Assembly (NCBI RefSeq): GCF_016649425.1
Contig: NZ_JADRCR010000001.1
Span: 372,001 to 436,000, forward strand
Length of the DNA: 64,000 nucleotides
DNA from: Limnobaculum allomyrinae
Lineage (GTDB): Bacteria; Pseudomonadota; Gammaproteobacteria; Enterobacterales; Enterobacteriaceae
Direction of reading: 5' to 3'
Below the pieces are notes generated by a model. That model saw only the letters and a program-made list of their open reading frames with translations, did no database searches and was not told the DNA's origin. Below are positions 31,130-41,650 of this stretch, piece after piece (within the stretch, counting starts at the first letter, position 1; each line of letters begins with the position of its first letter). The position numbers and the translations under genes are program-made.

Positions 31130-32176
31130 TTAGTTTTGTACAACTTTATCTGCCAAAGTGCCGATACTGATCGCAAAGTAAGTAGAACGGTTCCAGTGCA
31201 TGATAGTTCGAAAATTGTTAAATACCATAAATGTTCTCCCCTGCGCATCATCAGGCTGAATAATCCAGGCTCGCTGATTAGCGGAGACTTTATGCGACAG
31301 CACAATCCCCAGTTTTTGCCATTCGGCTACGGTTTTCACTTTGTTATCTTCCAGACCAACAACGTTATCCGTCAGATCTTTTGTTACCCTAACCTCTTGT
31401 CCCCAACCTTCATTAGAATTCCAGCCTTCGGTTGCCAGATAATTTGCAGTTGAAGCGAAAACATCATCCAGAGTATTCCAGATATCAATCCGTCCGTCAC
31501 CGTTCCCGTCCAGCCCATATTTAAGAAATGAAGTTGGCATAAACTGGCTTTGGCCCATTGCCCCTGCCCACGAACCTTTAAATTGGTCAGCCTGAATATG
31601 ACCTTGCTGCAAAATTTGCAATGCGGCTATCAACTGATTAGTAAAAAACTCTTCACGGCGTCCTTCAAACGCTAACGTTGCCAGAGCAGAAATGATATCT
31701 TCTTTCCCCTGACGTTTGCCAAAAGTACTCTCCATACCCCATAGCGCCACAATATAGCTGGCAGGAACACCTGAACGTTTACTGGCCTTATTGAGTTTAG
31801 TTTTATTGGCCTGATACATTTGGCGTGCGCGCTCTACTTTCCAGGTTGGTAATACGCGCTGCAGATAATCATCGAGGGTGATCTTTTTTTCTAACTGATT
31901 CTTGTCTGAATCAATCACCCGGCTCAAAAAATAGACATTCGCAAATGCCTGATCGATAGTTTGTTGATTGATACCTTCACTCAAGGCTCTGGCCTTAAGC
32001 TTTTCTACATAGGCAGGAAACTGTGATTCGTTATAAGCCGCACTTTGTTCCGATGCTGAAGTGCCACCTGAAGCGTTATTAATACTTGGTTGAGCCTGAA
32101 GGTTTTTGCTGCTGCATCCGGCAACCAGCACTACAGCTGTCAACCAGGCAATTGTCGATAATTTCACTATCGTCAT
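31130..32176 (-). CDS. Lytic murein transglycosylase, MltB-type lipoprotein
   Basis: This 348-residue protein is an MltB-family (SLT_2) lytic transglycosylase that cleaves peptidoglycan glycan strands. It has a lipoprotein signal with lipobox LVAGC (Cys21), the catalytic Glu in WGMESTFGKRQG and the signature GAMGQSQFMPTSFLKYGLDGNGDG. It is not MltB itself by context: it lies in the ycg cluster between ycgM and ycgL, where E. coli has none. Spacing suggests it has its own promoter. Confidence 0.85.
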   Translation of the reverse strand: MTIVKLSTIAWLTAVVLVAGCSSKNLQAQPSINNASGGTSASEQSAAYNESQFPAYVEKLKARALSEGINQQTIDQAFANVYFLSRVIDSDKNQLEKKITLDDYLQRVLPTWKVERARQMYQANKTKLNKASKRSGVPASYIVALWGMESTFGKRQGKEDIISALATLAFEGRREEFFTNQLIAALQILQQGHIQADQFKGSWAGAMGQSQFMPTSFLKYGLDGNGDGRIDIWNTLDDVFASTANYLATEGWNSNEGWGQEVRVTKDLTDNVVGLEDNKVKTVAEWQKLGIVLSHKVSANQRAWIIQPDDAQGRTFMVFNNFRTIMHWNRSTYFAISIGTLADKVVQN

Positions 32177-32277
32177 CCCAAATTATTCTTACGTAATCCG
32201 CATAAGAAAATCTATTTTTACAACGCTATGGAAGCGCCAAATAATATCAAACCATTTATCTTAAAATTAAATGCGGT

Positions 32278-32547
32278 TTAATCGTAGAGGTCATCCGGCG
32301 TTTTTAACAGACTTTCTACCGGAGGCGGAACTTGTAAGTAGAACCCCTGTTCCATCAAATCTTGTTTTACTCTGGTGATATCGGCTGAGGCTAATTTAGC
32401 CCTTTGCTCTAAGTTAAGTGTCATAACAAACACAGGTTTACCGAAACTGTTCATTAATGCTTCAGGGATTTTAGAAAAATCATCCTGCTGCTCAATATAA
32501 AGATAGGTCTGATCGCGTTTATTACTACGGTAAATTGCACACAACAT
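32278..32547 (-). CDS. ycgL: YcgL domain-containing protein
   Basis: The 89-residue product begins [20 protein letters not shown] and contains the family segment [19 protein letters not shown]. YcgL proteins form small alpha/beta folds; the function is unknown. In many gammaproteobacteria ycgL lies near minC and rnd, as here, where it is divergent from minCDE. Confidence 0.93.
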   Translation of the reverse strand: MLCAIYRSNKRDQTYLYIEQQDDFSKIPEALMNSFGKPVFVMTLNLEQRAKLASADITRVKQDLMEQGFYLQVPPPVESLLKTPDDLYD

Positions 32548-32638
32548 TGTTCTTTCGCTCTAATTAATTGAGTCATTGACTTGCCTAGATATGCCGCTAA
32601 CTATAACATGCAGCTATACGTTCGTGCATTTTACAATA

Positions 32639-32669
32639 TTGAACATTAAAACAGTGCTCTGGCTATAAT
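32639..32669 (+). promoter_or_regulatory. Candidate minCDE promoter
   Basis: TTGAAC at 32639-32644 and a perfect TATAAT at 32664-32669, with 19 bases between, precede minC by about 28 bases. The long spacer makes it weaker than ideal. Confidence 0.6.
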
Positions 32670-32696
32670 AGCGGGGGCCAAAACTGAGTAGGATAG

Positions 32697-33374
32697 ATGT
32701 CACAATCGCCAGTTGAATTAAAAGGCAGTAGTTTTACTCTGTCTGTTGTTCATTTGAATCATTCAGAACCTAGTATCATTCGGGAAGCTTTAACTGAAAA
32801 AGTGAAGCAAGCCCCCGCTTTTCTACAAAATGCGCCCGTGGTTTTGAACGTAGCTGCACTGACACCTGATGCTGATTGGTTACAGGTGCAGCGTGCAGTA
32901 ATGGATGCTGGCTTACGCGTCGTTGGTGTAAGTGGTTATCATAATGATGAACAAAAACGCTCTATCCAATCTGCCGGTTTACCACTGCTGACAGAAGGCA
33001 AGGCAGGTAAAGTCACCAAAGCTGCTACGCCACCTCCTCCGCCGCCGAAAACAAGAATAATTAGCACCCCTGTTCGTACCGGCCAGCAAATTTACGCTCG
33101 TGGTTGTGACCTTATCGTTATCAGCTCGGTCAGTTCCGGCGCCGAACTTATTGCCGATGGTAATATTCATGTTTACGGCATGATGCGCGGTCGTGCTCTG
33201 GCGGGTGCCAGTGGCGATATTACCAGTCAGTTTTTTTGTACCCAGCTAGCTGCTGAATTGGTCTCGGTTGCCGGTGAATATTGGCTAAGTGACAGAATTC
33301 CATCTACATTCTATGAGCGCAGCGCAAGACTGTTTCTGCAAGATAGCATTTTAACTATTGAATCATTAAATTAA
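32697..33374 (+). CDS. minC: Septum site-determining protein MinC
   Basis: MinC inhibits FtsZ ring assembly away from midcell. The 225-residue protein has the N-terminal FtsZ-antagonist domain (to about residue 105), a Pro-rich linker (PPPPPPKT) and the C-terminal beta-helix dimer domain with [24 protein letters not shown] that binds MinD. It is the first gene of the minCDE operon, 23 bases before minD. Confidence 0.96.
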   Translation: MSQSPVELKGSSFTLSVVHLNHSEPSIIREALTEKVKQAPAFLQNAPVVLNVAALTPDADWLQVQRAVMDAGLRVVGVSGYHNDEQKRSIQSAGLPLLTEGKAGKVTKAATPPPPPPKTRIISTPVRTGQQIYARGCDLIVISSVSSGAELIADGNIHVYGMMRGRALAGASGDITSQFFCTQLAAELVSVAGEYWLSDRIPSTFYERSARLFLQDSILTIESLN

Positions 33375-33397
33375 GCCTTATTTACAAGGAACACCTT

Positions 33398-34213
33398 ATG
33401 GCACGAATTATTGTTGTTACTTCCGGTAAGGGGGGCGTTGGTAAAACCACCTCCAGCGCTGCCATTGCTACTGGTTTAGCACAAAAAGGAAATAAAACTG
33501 TCGTTATCGATTTCGATATCGGGTTACGTAATCTCGACTTAATCATGGGATGTGAACGCCGCGTAGTGTATGACTTTGTTAATGTCATTCAGGGTGATGC
33601 TTCGCTTAACCAGGCACTGATTAAAGATAAACGTACAGAAAACCTCTATATTCTGCCTGCCTCTCAAACTCGCGACAAAGATGCATTAACTAAAGAAGGC
33701 GTAGAAAAAGTACTGGCAGATCTGGCTGAAATGGAGTTCGACTTTATCGTTTGTGACTCTCCCGCTGGTATTGAAAGCGGAGCCCTGATGGCACTGTACT
33801 TCGCAGATGAAGCCATTATTACTACTAACCCGGAAGTCTCTTCAGTACGTGACTCTGACCGTATTCTGGGTATTCTGGCATCAAAATCTCGTCGTGCTGA
33901 AAATGGCGAAGAACCAATCAAAGAGCATTTGTTGGTCACCCGCTATAACCCTGGCCGCGTTAACCGTGGTGATATGTTAAGCGTTGAAGACGTACTGGAA
34001 ATTCTACGCATTCCTCTGCTGGGTGTTATTCCTGAAAGCCCGTCGGTACTACGTGCTTCCAACCAGGGTGAACCTGTCATTCTGGATACCGAATCTGATG
34101 CTGGTTTAGCTTATGCGGACACTGTTGAGCGTTTGTTAGGTGCAGAAATACCATTCCGTTTCCTGACTGAAGAGAAGAAAGGTCTGTTAAAGCGACTGTT
34201 TGGAGGGGCATAA
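33398..34213 (+). CDS. minD: Septum site-determining ATPase MinD
   Basis: MinD is a membrane-cycling ATPase that recruits MinC and oscillates with MinE. The 271-residue protein carries the deviant Walker A motif GKGGVGKTT, VIDFDIGLRNLDL, the switch region CDSPAGIE and the C-terminal amphipathic membrane-targeting helix GLLKRLFGG. It is almost identical to E. coli MinD (270 residues). minE starts three bases after its stop. Confidence 0.98.
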   Translation: MARIIVVTSGKGGVGKTTSSAAIATGLAQKGNKTVVIDFDIGLRNLDLIMGCERRVVYDFVNVIQGDASLNQALIKDKRTENLYILPASQTRDKDALTKEGVEKVLADLAEMEFDFIVCDSPAGIESGALMALYFADEAIITTNPEVSSVRDSDRILGILASKSRRAENGEEPIKEHLLVTRYNPGRVNRGDMLSVEDVLEILRIPLLGVIPESPSVLRASNQGEPVILDTESDAGLAYADTVERLLGAEIPFRFLTEEKKGLLKRLFGGA

Positions 34214-34216
34214 GCC

Positions 34217-34486
34217 ATGGCATTGTTAGATTTTTTCCTGTCTCGTAAAAAGCCAACCGCCAATATCGCTAAAGAGCGGCTGCAAATTATCGTTGCGGAA
34301 CGTCGTCGCGGCGATAGTGAGCCGCACTACTTACCTCAGTTGAAGCGTGACCTGCTTGAGGTTATCTGCAAGTATGTGCAGATCGATCCGGAGATGGTGA
34401 CCGTTCAACTGGAGCAGAAAGGCGATGATATCTCAGTACTGGAGCTGAATGTAACGCTACCAGAACATGATGAAGTGAAGCGTTAA
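34217..34486 (+). CDS. minE: Cell division topological specificity factor MinE
   Basis: MinE stimulates MinD ATP hydrolysis and drives pole-to-pole oscillation. The 89-residue protein has the N-terminal membrane-targeting and anti-MinCD region ([25 protein letters not shown]) broken here by no change from the family pattern, then the dimerisation domain with [12 protein letters not shown]. It ends the operon; a strong terminator follows. Confidence 0.96.
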   Translation: MALLDFFLSRKKPTANIAKERLQIIVAERRRGDSEPHYLPQLKRDLLEVICKYVQIDPEMVTVQLEQKGDDISVLELNVTLPEHDEVKR

Positions 34487-34514
34487 TCATACCGAATGGT
34501 GTTATAACATGAGA

Positions 34515-34538
34515 AAAACCGCCTTTTAAGGCGGTTTT
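34515..34538 (+). terminator. Terminator between minE and rnd
   Basis: AAAACCGCCTT and AAGGCGGTTTT form an almost continuous palindrome between the convergent minE and rnd genes, with T-runs readable on both strands. Confidence 0.85.
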
Positions 34539-34560
34539 CTGCTTTAATTGAGGCTACCAG

Positions 34561-35697
34561 TTATGACATAAAGGCTCTGGCTTCCTGCTCAAGCAATGCG
34601 CTTAAACGCTCGCTCATTAGCTGTCCTCGCCATCCTTGCATCAGCTCTGGCTGTTCGCTGCCCTCTTGCTGCCAGAAAAACTTCAGTAACTGATTAATCT
34701 GACGGCGCGATGCCAGAAGTTCAACATTCAGTCCACTTTCGCTGGAAATAGTCTGAATCAGCGTTTTAATCTCTTTAAACACTCTCTTATAGCCCGCGTG
34801 ATCTACTATCCGTGATATTTTTTCTGGTAAGGTTTCTTCCGGCAACTGCTGACCTTCGGCCACTAAGCGCAGCATGGTTCTTCCATGGTAACGAATTTCG
34901 GGCCCGCTTAGACCTAATGGCTCCAGTTCCCCCATTGATGATGGTTGGTGTCGAGCCACTTGCCACAGATTTTCTTCCCTGACAACAAAGTTAACCGCCA
35001 TGTCTCGTTCACGGGCGTAATTTAAACGCCAGGCAGCTAACAGCTTCAGGCACCCTAACTGACGGCGATTTAACTGCCAGGCGTTATTAATCTCAATATA
35101 GGCATCTTCAGGAGCAAGCAGTTCACAACGGCGCTTGCTCATCATCATGCACTCATTTTTAGCCGCATCCAGCCATTTTAGTTGCTCGGTCTCTTGCAAA
35201 ATCAAATCAGCAATAGGTAGCAGATAGAAAACATCTGCCGCGGCGTAAATACACTGCCTTTCGGTTAGGGGACGCGCCAACCAATCCGTTCGGGATTCGC
35301 TTTTATCCAGCTCAATATCCAGATATTCCGCAACCAGTGCTGCAAATCCCGTAGAAAGAGAACGTTGATTGAATGCCGCCAGTATTTGGGTATCGATCAT
35401 AGGCTCTGGCAATACGCCAAATTCGTGGAGAAAGACCTCCAAATCTTCACTACAGGCATGGAGAAACTTAATGACTTTTGGATTAATTAATAGTGCGCGA
35501 AAGGGTTCCCATTGCTGAATATTCAACGGGTCAATTAAAACGACCTGTTCACCATCATAAAGTTGAATCAATCCTAACTGGGGGTAATACGTTCGGGTTC
35601 GAACAAATTCAGTATCCAGCGCAATGCGTGAAACCAGACTGGCACGTTCGCAAACCTGTTGTAATTCAACATCGGTTGTTATCAGTTGATAATCCAA
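34561..35697 (-). CDS. rnd: Ribonuclease D
   Basis: RNase D is a 3'-5' exoribonuclease that trims tRNA precursors and other stable RNAs. The 378-residue protein has the DEDD exonuclease domain, with the first acidic pair in IALDTEFVRTRTYYPQLG, Exo II in HACSEDLEVF and Exo III in YAAADVFYLLPI, followed by two HRDC domains. Length and sequence are normal for the family. It is downstream of fadD on the same strand with a hairpin in between. Confidence 0.96.
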   Translation of the reverse strand: MDYQLITTDVELQQVCERASLVSRIALDTEFVRTRTYYPQLGLIQLYDGEQVVLIDPLNIQQWEPFRALLINPKVIKFLHACSEDLEVFLHEFGVLPEPMIDTQILAAFNQRSLSTGFAALVAEYLDIELDKSESRTDWLARPLTERQCIYAAADVFYLLPIADLILQETEQLKWLDAAKNECMMMSKRRCELLAPEDAYIEINNAWQLNRRQLGCLKLLAAWRLNYARERDMAVNFVVREENLWQVARHQPSSMGELEPLGLSGPEIRYHGRTMLRLVAEGQQLPEETLPEKISRIVDHAGYKRVFKEIKTLIQTISSESGLNVELLASRRQINQLLKFFWQQEGSEQPELMQGWRGQLMSERLSALLEQEARAFMS

Positions 35698-35731
35698 AAC
35701 ATAGTCTCTTATTTGTTAGTTTCTGACACAA

Positions 35732-35755
35732 ATAACGCCGGAAAACCGGCGTTAT
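35732..35755 (-). terminator. Hairpin after fadD
   Basis: A 10-bp palindrome (ATAACGCCGG, AAAA loop, complement) follows the fadD stop on the minus strand. It ends in TTATTTG, a weak U-tract, so some transcripts may continue into rnd. Confidence 0.65.
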
Positions 35756-35776
35756 CTATGCCTTATCACAAGCTAA

Positions 35777-37465
35777 TTACTCTTGAGTACCCGCTTGCTG
35801 TTTAATAGCTTCATCGCGCAGATCCTTACGTAGAATCTTACCCACGTTAGACTTCGGCAGTTCATCACGAAATTCAACAATTCTTGGGATTTTATAACCG
35901 GTTAATCCACTACGACAATGTGCTAAAAGCTCATCCTTAGTCAGGCTTGGATCTCTTTTAACCACATAAATTTTCACCGTTTCCCCGGAAACTTCATTTG
36001 GCACGCCAATGGCAGCCACTTCCAATACTTTCGCGTGACTGGCGACCACCTCTTCAATTTCATTAGGATAAACGTTAAATCCGGAAACCAAAATCATATC
36101 TTTTTTGCGATCGACGATCTTCATAAATCCCTGTTCGTCCATCACCACAATATCACCGGTGGCCAACCACCCATCATTTAACACTTCATTCGTCGCTTCA
36201 GGACGATTCCAGTAGCCCTTCATTACTTGTGGGCCTTTGACCCAAAGTTCGCCTGGCTGCCCTTCTGGTACATCAATCCCCCGATCGTCAACCAGTCGTA
36301 TTTCCGTAGATGCTACCGGTAAACCAATACTGCCGCTGTATTGCTGCAAATCATAAGGATTACCCGCAACCAGTGGTGAACATTCGGTCAGGCCATAACC
36401 TTCCAGCAAATGGGTTCCGGTCAGCTGTTGCCAACGATCTGCAACACTGCGCTGAACCGACATACCGCCACCAACGGTAATACGCAAATGGCTGAAATCC
36501 AACTCGCGGAAATCCTCATCATTGATGAGTGCATTAAACAAGGTATTCACCCCTGTCAATGCCGAGAATGGATAACGGGAAAGCTCTTTCACCATGCCTT
36601 TTAAATCACGTGGATTAGTGATTAACAGGTTACATCCCCCCACTTCAAGAAACAGCAGGCAGTTTACGGTTAACGCAAAAATATGATAAAGCGGCAGAGC
36701 TGTCACTACCAGTTCCTGACCCACAATCAACAGAGGAATATAGGCAGCACGCGCTTGCTCCATATTGGCCAACAGGTTGCCGTGAGTCAGCATGGCCCCC
36801 TTGGACACCCCCGTAGTTCCCCCGGTATATTGCAGCAAGGCCAAATCATCAGGTGATAACCGTGGTTTAATATACTGTTGGTTACGTCCTTTATGTAAAG
36901 CACTACGAAATGATACCGCTCCGGGCAGATTGTATTTGGGCACCAGTTTTTTAATGTACTTAACGACAAAATTGACCAGAGAACGTTTACCAACAGAGAG
37001 CTGATCTCCCAGACTGCTGAGAATGACATGTTCAATTTGCGTCTGCTTAACGACTTTTTCCAGCGTATGGGCAAAGTTCGACACAATAACGATCGCTTTT
37101 GCGCCGCAGTCATTTAACTGGTGCTCCAGCTCTCTTGGGGTATACAGTGGATTCACATTCACCACCACCATACCCGCACGCAAAATACCAAACAGTACAA
37201 TCGGATATTGCAACAGGTTCGGCATCATTACTGCAACCCTGTCACCTTTTTTCAATCCCAGTGAATTTTGCAGGTAGGCGGCAAAAGCCCGGCTGCGCTT
37301 TTCTAATCGACGGAAGGTCATCACCTTCCCCTGATTAATATAAGCAGGCTGATCGGCAAAGCGATTCACCGCATTTTCAAACATATCCGCCAGTGATGGA
37401 TAGCGTTGAGGGTCTATCTCTGCCGGAACATCTTTGGGATAACGGGATAACCATACCTTATTCAA
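35777..37465 (-). CDS. fadD: Long-chain fatty acid-CoA ligase FadD
   Basis: FadD activates imported long-chain fatty acids to acyl-CoA for beta-oxidation and provides the ligand that releases FadR. The 562-residue protein has the adenylate-forming P-loop-like motif [13 protein letters not shown], the [11 protein letters not shown] motif and the FACS signature region [18 protein letters not shown]. The start is TTG with AGGAG upstream, as in E. coli fadD, which also uses TTG. The slp-like gene yeaY that E. coli has between fadD and tsaB is absent. Confidence 0.96.
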   Translation of the reverse strand: MNKVWLSRYPKDVPAEIDPQRYPSLADMFENAVNRFADQPAYINQGKVMTFRRLEKRSRAFAAYLQNSLGLKKGDRVAVMMPNLLQYPIVLFGILRAGMVVVNVNPLYTPRELEHQLNDCGAKAIVIVSNFAHTLEKVVKQTQIEHVILSSLGDQLSVGKRSLVNFVVKYIKKLVPKYNLPGAVSFRSALHKGRNQQYIKPRLSPDDLALLQYTGGTTGVSKGAMLTHGNLLANMEQARAAYIPLLIVGQELVVTALPLYHIFALTVNCLLFLEVGGCNLLITNPRDLKGMVKELSRYPFSALTGVNTLFNALINDEDFRELDFSHLRITVGGGMSVQRSVADRWQQLTGTHLLEGYGLTECSPLVAGNPYDLQQYSGSIGLPVASTEIRLVDDRGIDVPEGQPGELWVKGPQVMKGYWNRPEATNEVLNDGWLATGDIVVMDEQGFMKIVDRKKDMILVSGFNVYPNEIEEVVASHAKVLEVAAIGVPNEVSGETVKIYVVKRDPSLTKDELLAHCRSGLTGYKIPRIVEFRDELPKSNVGKILRKDLRDEAIKQQAGTQE

Positions 37466-37658
37466 TGAAATACTCCTGTATCTGATATTTTGTCTTCATT
37501 CTGTCGTGGTTATTCTTTACACAGAACAAGACTGATTACAGTGAACTTAACCGTTAATATCCCTATGCTTAACATAGGCTAATATTCTATTACCACTGTA
37601 ATATCAAAAAATTACATTCTCTGACAAAAGCATAAAGGAAAACGAGAATGGTCTTCCT

Positions 37659-38360
37659 TTATTCCCGACCGGGTAGTTTTTTCCAGGTCACTTCATTACG
37701 TAAATAGACCGGTTCTGCCGACTCTACCGCTTGAGTTTCGCCTTTTTTCCAACAGGAAACGGCCAAAGGCAGCATATCCTCTGCCTGTGGCAACGGCATT
37801 TTACCGTTACGAATTATCACCTCGGTTTCGTTTGCCATATCCGGATAGGTTTCCCATCCGGTACCGGCGATAGCCCATTCACCATGAGTGGATTTAAGCT
37901 GTTCTTTAACCTGCTGTGGTGACAGAACCTGCTCCGTATTAATCAGGCTCCATTCCCCTTGTGAAGAGCGTTGATACTGCCCCCAGTAGACCTCTCCCAT
38001 TCTGGCATCGATAGCGGTCAGGACTTGCGTCATGCCGGTCATTCGATAAGCACCCTGAGCCATCGTATTCAGTGTTGAAACGCCAATCATGGGTAAATCA
38101 GCGCCTAAGGCTAATCCTTGTGCGATACCAATACCAATTCGCACGCCGGTAAAACTCCCCGGACCGCGGCCGAAAGCAAGAGCATCCATATGGGCCAGAG
38201 TAAGACCGGTTTCAGCTAAAATTTGCTGAACCATAGGTAAAATACGTTGGGTATGTTCACGAGGACACAGTTCGTACAAAGCATGAACTTTACCGTCATT
38301 CCAGATGGAAACGGAGCACGCTTCTGTGGCTGCATCAAGCGCAAGAATTCGCGTTGACAT
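37659..38360 (-). CDS. tsaB: tRNA threonylcarbamoyladenosine biosynthesis protein TsaB
   Basis: TsaB is the dimerisation partner of TsaD in the complex that makes t6A37 in ANN-decoding tRNAs. The 233-residue protein has the ASKHA fold start [16 protein letters not shown] and the segment [21 protein letters not shown]. Length matches the E. coli protein (231 residues). It lies 86 bases downstream of yoaA on the same strand, the order also found in E. coli. Confidence 0.95.
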   Translation of the reverse strand: MSTRILALDAATEACSVSIWNDGKVHALYELCPREHTQRILPMVQQILAETGLTLAHMDALAFGRGPGSFTGVRIGIGIAQGLALGADLPMIGVSTLNTMAQGAYRMTGMTQVLTAIDARMGEVYWGQYQRSSQGEWSLINTEQVLSPQQVKEQLKSTHGEWAIAGTGWETYPDMANETEVIIRNGKMPLPQAEDMLPLAVSCWKKGETQAVESAEPVYLRNEVTWKKLPGRE

Positions 38361-38446
38361 AGAAAACCTCAGGCGGGATTACAGATAAAAATAATCCGCC
38401 AATCATATCATATTGATGATGGTTATTATTCATTAGGTGAGCAGTT

Positions 38447-40363
38447 TTATTCATCAGGCTTTGAGCGTTGATGAAGAAATTCAATCGCTTTGGTTAAATC
38501 ACGCGTTCTGGGCGCTGGCGGCAAACTGTTAAGGAAAATAGCCCCATAAGGACGCATGACTAATCGATTATCACAAATGACAATCACCCCTCGGTCGTCA
38601 GTATCTCGAATCAGCCGTCCAACCCCTTGCTTCAGAGTGATAACGGCATCCGGAAGTTGAACATCATTAAAAGGATCGCCGCCACGCAGTCGGCAATCTT
38701 CAATGCGCGCTTTAAGCAACGGGTCATCCGGTGAGGTAAAGGGTAGTTTATCGATAATGACACAGGACAGTGCATCGCCGCGCACATCTACCCCTTCCCA
38801 AAAGCTGTTAGTTGCCACCAGTAATGCATTGCCGGAATCAACAAATTGAGACAGCAGCTTGCCTTTGCTGGTTTCTCCCTGCATCAGTACCGGTAAGGTC
38901 ATGCTCTCTCGGAAGGCTTCGGTTAAATCACGCATCATTTGGTGCGAAGTACATAAAAAGAAGCAGCGGCCGTCATTAGCCTCAATGAGTGGTTGCAGCA
39001 TGGCTGCCAGTTGTTTAGCTCCACCATATTGATTAGGTGATGGCAGAAAACGTGGCACACATAGCAATGCTTGTGTTTCATAATCAAACGGACTGGCAAG
39101 AATAAGTGTTTCGGCTTTTTCCAACCCTAAACGCTGACTGAAGTGATCCAAAGAATCATTAACCGAGAGCGTTGCTGAAGTAAAAATCCAACTGCCCTTT
39201 TTTTCGTCCATTAAATCACGGAATTTATCCGATACGGAAAGCGGCGTCAGCGCCAACACAAAATGGCGAGCTCCACACTCGTACCAATAGCTATAGCCGG
39301 GAATCGTAACATCTTTCAGACGATCAAGACGTGTTCGGTACTGAGTCGCTCTTTCAAAAGCAGCATCCAGCAAGGCCGAACGACCTAATGCCATTTTTAT
39401 TACGTCATAACACAGAGTTAGTGCATCATCGACTAATAACAGTGCACGTTGGATAGCGGGTTGTTCCAGAACATCCCGTAAATTACCTCTGAAGCCGGGT
39501 TCTCCCAGTGCCAGTCGGAAATCCTGAGTACTTTGGGTTAAACGATCGGCACTCTTTTGCAGTTGCGCCATATCCCGCACTTCTGTGCGGTAAGCAATAA
39601 TAATGTCTTTTGCCAAATCCAATAGCTGACGACTGGTAACCTGCTGGCCAAAGTATTGACTGGCGATGTCTGGCAATTGATGGGCTTCATCAAAAATCAT
39701 GACATCGGCATTCGGGATAAGCTCAGCAAAACCAGTCTCTTTCACCACGATATCGGCTAAAAAAAGATGATGGTTGACCACGACCAGATCTGCATCCATT
39801 GCCCGACGACGAGCTTTGACTACAAAACACTCTTTATAATAGGGACAATCGCTACCCAAACAGTTGTCATTAGTACTGGTAACCAAAGGCCAGATATAGC
39901 TATCTTCCGCTACCTGAGTACAGGTACTTACATCCCCATCCACAGTGCTGGACGACCAACGGCGTAAATTGACCAGATCGTTAAGCGTTGAATTAGTGAG
40001 TTCTCCCCCGGTCATGGATTGTTGTTCCATGCGCTCAAGGCACAGATAATTAGAGCGCCCTTTTAACAGCGCCAGCTTGCCACTAAATTCCAGTGCGGTA
40101 GCAACTGTGGGCAAATCGCGGGCGAACAGCTGGTCTTGCAAGGCCTTCGAGCCGGTTGAAATGATAACCTTACGTTTAGAACGTATTGCCGGCACCAGAT
40201 AAGCATAGGTTTTTCCTGTGCCGGTACCTGCTTCCACCACCAGTTCCTGTTTTTTCTTGATTGCCTGAGTGATAGCCTTGGCCATTACGCGCTGCGGTTC
40301 ACGCGGCTTAAAACCTCTAATTGCCTGAGCTAGTGCACCTTTGGGTGCGAAATCATCTGCCAA
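38447..40363 (-). CDS. yoaA: ATP-dependent helicase YoaA (XPD/DinG family)
   Basis: YoaA is a 5'-3' DNA helicase of the XPD/DinG type that works with the polymerase clamp-loader protein HolC in damage tolerance. The 638-residue protein has Walker A EAGTGTGKTYAYL, the DEAH box, the four iron-sulfur Cys residues in the CLERMEQQ...CTQVAED...CLGSDCPYYKECF region and the C-terminal motif QGVGRLIRD. The start is TTG, fitting the N-terminus MADDFAP; there is no better ATG. Confidence 0.95.
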   Translation of the reverse strand: MADDFAPKGALAQAIRGFKPREPQRVMAKAITQAIKKKQELVVEAGTGTGKTYAYLVPAIRSKRKVIISTGSKALQDQLFARDLPTVATALEFSGKLALLKGRSNYLCLERMEQQSMTGGELTNSTLNDLVNLRRWSSSTVDGDVSTCTQVAEDSYIWPLVTSTNDNCLGSDCPYYKECFVVKARRRAMDADLVVVNHHLFLADIVVKETGFAELIPNADVMIFDEAHQLPDIASQYFGQQVTSRQLLDLAKDIIIAYRTEVRDMAQLQKSADRLTQSTQDFRLALGEPGFRGNLRDVLEQPAIQRALLLVDDALTLCYDVIKMALGRSALLDAAFERATQYRTRLDRLKDVTIPGYSYWYECGARHFVLALTPLSVSDKFRDLMDEKKGSWIFTSATLSVNDSLDHFSQRLGLEKAETLILASPFDYETQALLCVPRFLPSPNQYGGAKQLAAMLQPLIEANDGRCFFLCTSHQMMRDLTEAFRESMTLPVLMQGETSKGKLLSQFVDSGNALLVATNSFWEGVDVRGDALSCVIIDKLPFTSPDDPLLKARIEDCRLRGGDPFNDVQLPDAVITLKQGVGRLIRDTDDRGVIVICDNRLVMRPYGAIFLNSLPPAPRTRDLTKAIEFLHQRSKPDE

Positions 40364-40663
40364 GTATGAGTATCCGTTGGGTTAAGCTTGTTGAATGAGT
40401 CTGACCGCCAGCATAGCGCCGATACGGTAAAAGAAGTTGCTTATTATGCCTGTCCTCACCTGTCACCACCACCCTGTTTGCTCATATAACAAGAAATTGG
40501 CTGATATTCAGTAAGTTGACTTGCCAACAACCGCTGCGCTAATGCACATTTTTAGCATCAGGTTTATGCTTGTTTCTATTAGAGAATTGATCCACAAGAG
40601 TGGTTATCTTAACCTTATGCCATTAATATGAAATCACCATGATAAATTCAGGAGCAATACACC
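40364..40663. other. yoaA-yoaB divergent intergenic region
   Basis: Three hundred bases between divergent genes. I see no ORF, repeat or clear operator in it. The yoaB ribosome site CAGGAG lies about 9 bases before its ATG. Confidence 0.6.
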
Positions 40664-41008
40664 ATGACAATTAAACGAATTAACCCTGCCAAACGCTGGT
40701 CTGATGCTGTGATTTATAACGACACTATTTACTATACCAGCGTACCTGACAATCTGGATGCAGACGTAACCGCTCAAACGGCGAACGTTCTTGCTGATAT
40801 CGATATCATGCTTAGCCAGTTAGGTTCCAGTAAAGAACGTATTCTGGACGTCACTATCTTTTTAGCCGATCGGGTTGATTTTGCCTCAATGAATGCCGCA
40901 TGGGATGCCTGGGTTCCGGAAGGTAATGCGCCAGTGCGTTGTACCGTAGAAGCTGCGTTGATGAAGCCACAATATAAAGTGGAAATTAAGATTGTGGCGG
41001 CATGTTAG
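40664..41008 (+). CDS. yoaB: RidA-family protein YoaB
   Basis: The 114-residue protein belongs to the RidA/YjgF family, whose founding members hydrolyse reactive enamine/imine intermediates. It has the family end motif EAALMKPQYKVEIKIVA; the Arg in PVRCTVEA corresponds to the catalytic Arg of active RidA proteins. The substrate of YoaB is not known. It is divergent from yoaA, the same arrangement as in E. coli. Confidence 0.92.
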   Translation: MTIKRINPAKRWSDAVIYNDTIYYTSVPDNLDADVTAQTANVLADIDIMLSQLGSSKERILDVTIFLADRVDFASMNAAWDAWVPEGNAPVRCTVEAALMKPQYKVEIKIVAAC

Positions 41009-41317
41009 GTTAAGAATTTTGCAAAACAAACCGCGCTCTGAGGTTTGTTGCCATTAATCTGGAGTGCTGGCAAATCAGCAGCGGTTAATATTCCGGCCGT
41101 AAAAACACGGTGCTTATCTCTGCGCCGAAAACGGTCGGTAAACCGTCTGTTCTCAGCTATGGTGCTCATCGGTTCGAAACCCAGTGCCGGTGGTATTCCG
41201 GTCGGGCACAAAATCAATATTGGCATATTAGATTTTACGATCGGAATACCCATTGAGACCAATTTATCGGGTTTGTTTAAGCACCATAATAAATGAAGAT
41301 TATTTTTAAGTTCAGCA
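41009..41317. other. Gap between yoaB and mdtI
   Basis: This 309-base gap is more GC-rich than other intergenic DNA here. A hairpin at 41025-41049 (AACAAACC/GGTTTGTT) may end yoaB transcription. Open frames of 83 and 85 codons exist on the two strands, but neither has a ribosome site or family resemblance, so I read it as non-coding or a decayed gene. Confidence 0.5.
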
Positions 41318-41650
41318 TCAAACCGCTAACTTAAGAATAACCATCCCAAGCAGTAGTAACATCAATCCAACCCAGCCTCTGGCGTTTAGCTTCTGTCCAA
41401 ACAGAATCCAACCGGCAGCAATAGTCGCGGCAATACCAAAACCACCCCATAACGCATAGGCGATGGATAAATCCATTCCCTTTACTGCCTGAGCCAGTGA
41501 GCTAAATGCACCCAAAACACAAACCAGCGAAAGTATTCCTAACCAAAAACGCTTAAAGCCGTTTGAGAGTTTCAGAAATATATTGGCGATAATTTCCAAT
41601 ACAATCGCCAGTGCCAAAAATGCGATATGGTAAAACTCAAGCTGTTGCAT
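41318..41650 (-). CDS. mdtI: Spermidine export protein MdtI (SMR family)
   Basis: MdtI forms with MdtJ a small-multidrug-resistance heterodimer that exports spermidine. The 110-residue protein has four membrane helices, the family Glu in [14 protein letters not shown] and the segment [25 protein letters not shown], closely matching E. coli MdtI (109 residues). It overlaps the end of mdtJ by 14 bases and is therefore translationally coupled. Confidence 0.94.
   Translation of the reverse strand: MQQLEFYHIAFLALAIVLEIIANIFLKLSNGFKRFWLGILSLVCVLGAFSSLAQAVKGMDLSIAYALWGGFGIAATIAAGWILFGQKLNARGWVGLMLLLLGMVILKLAV

Noticed and set aside
41005-41296. Open frames of 83 and 85 codons between yoaB and mdtI
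   Set aside because: Neither has a ribosome site or family resemblance, and each is the shadow of the other.
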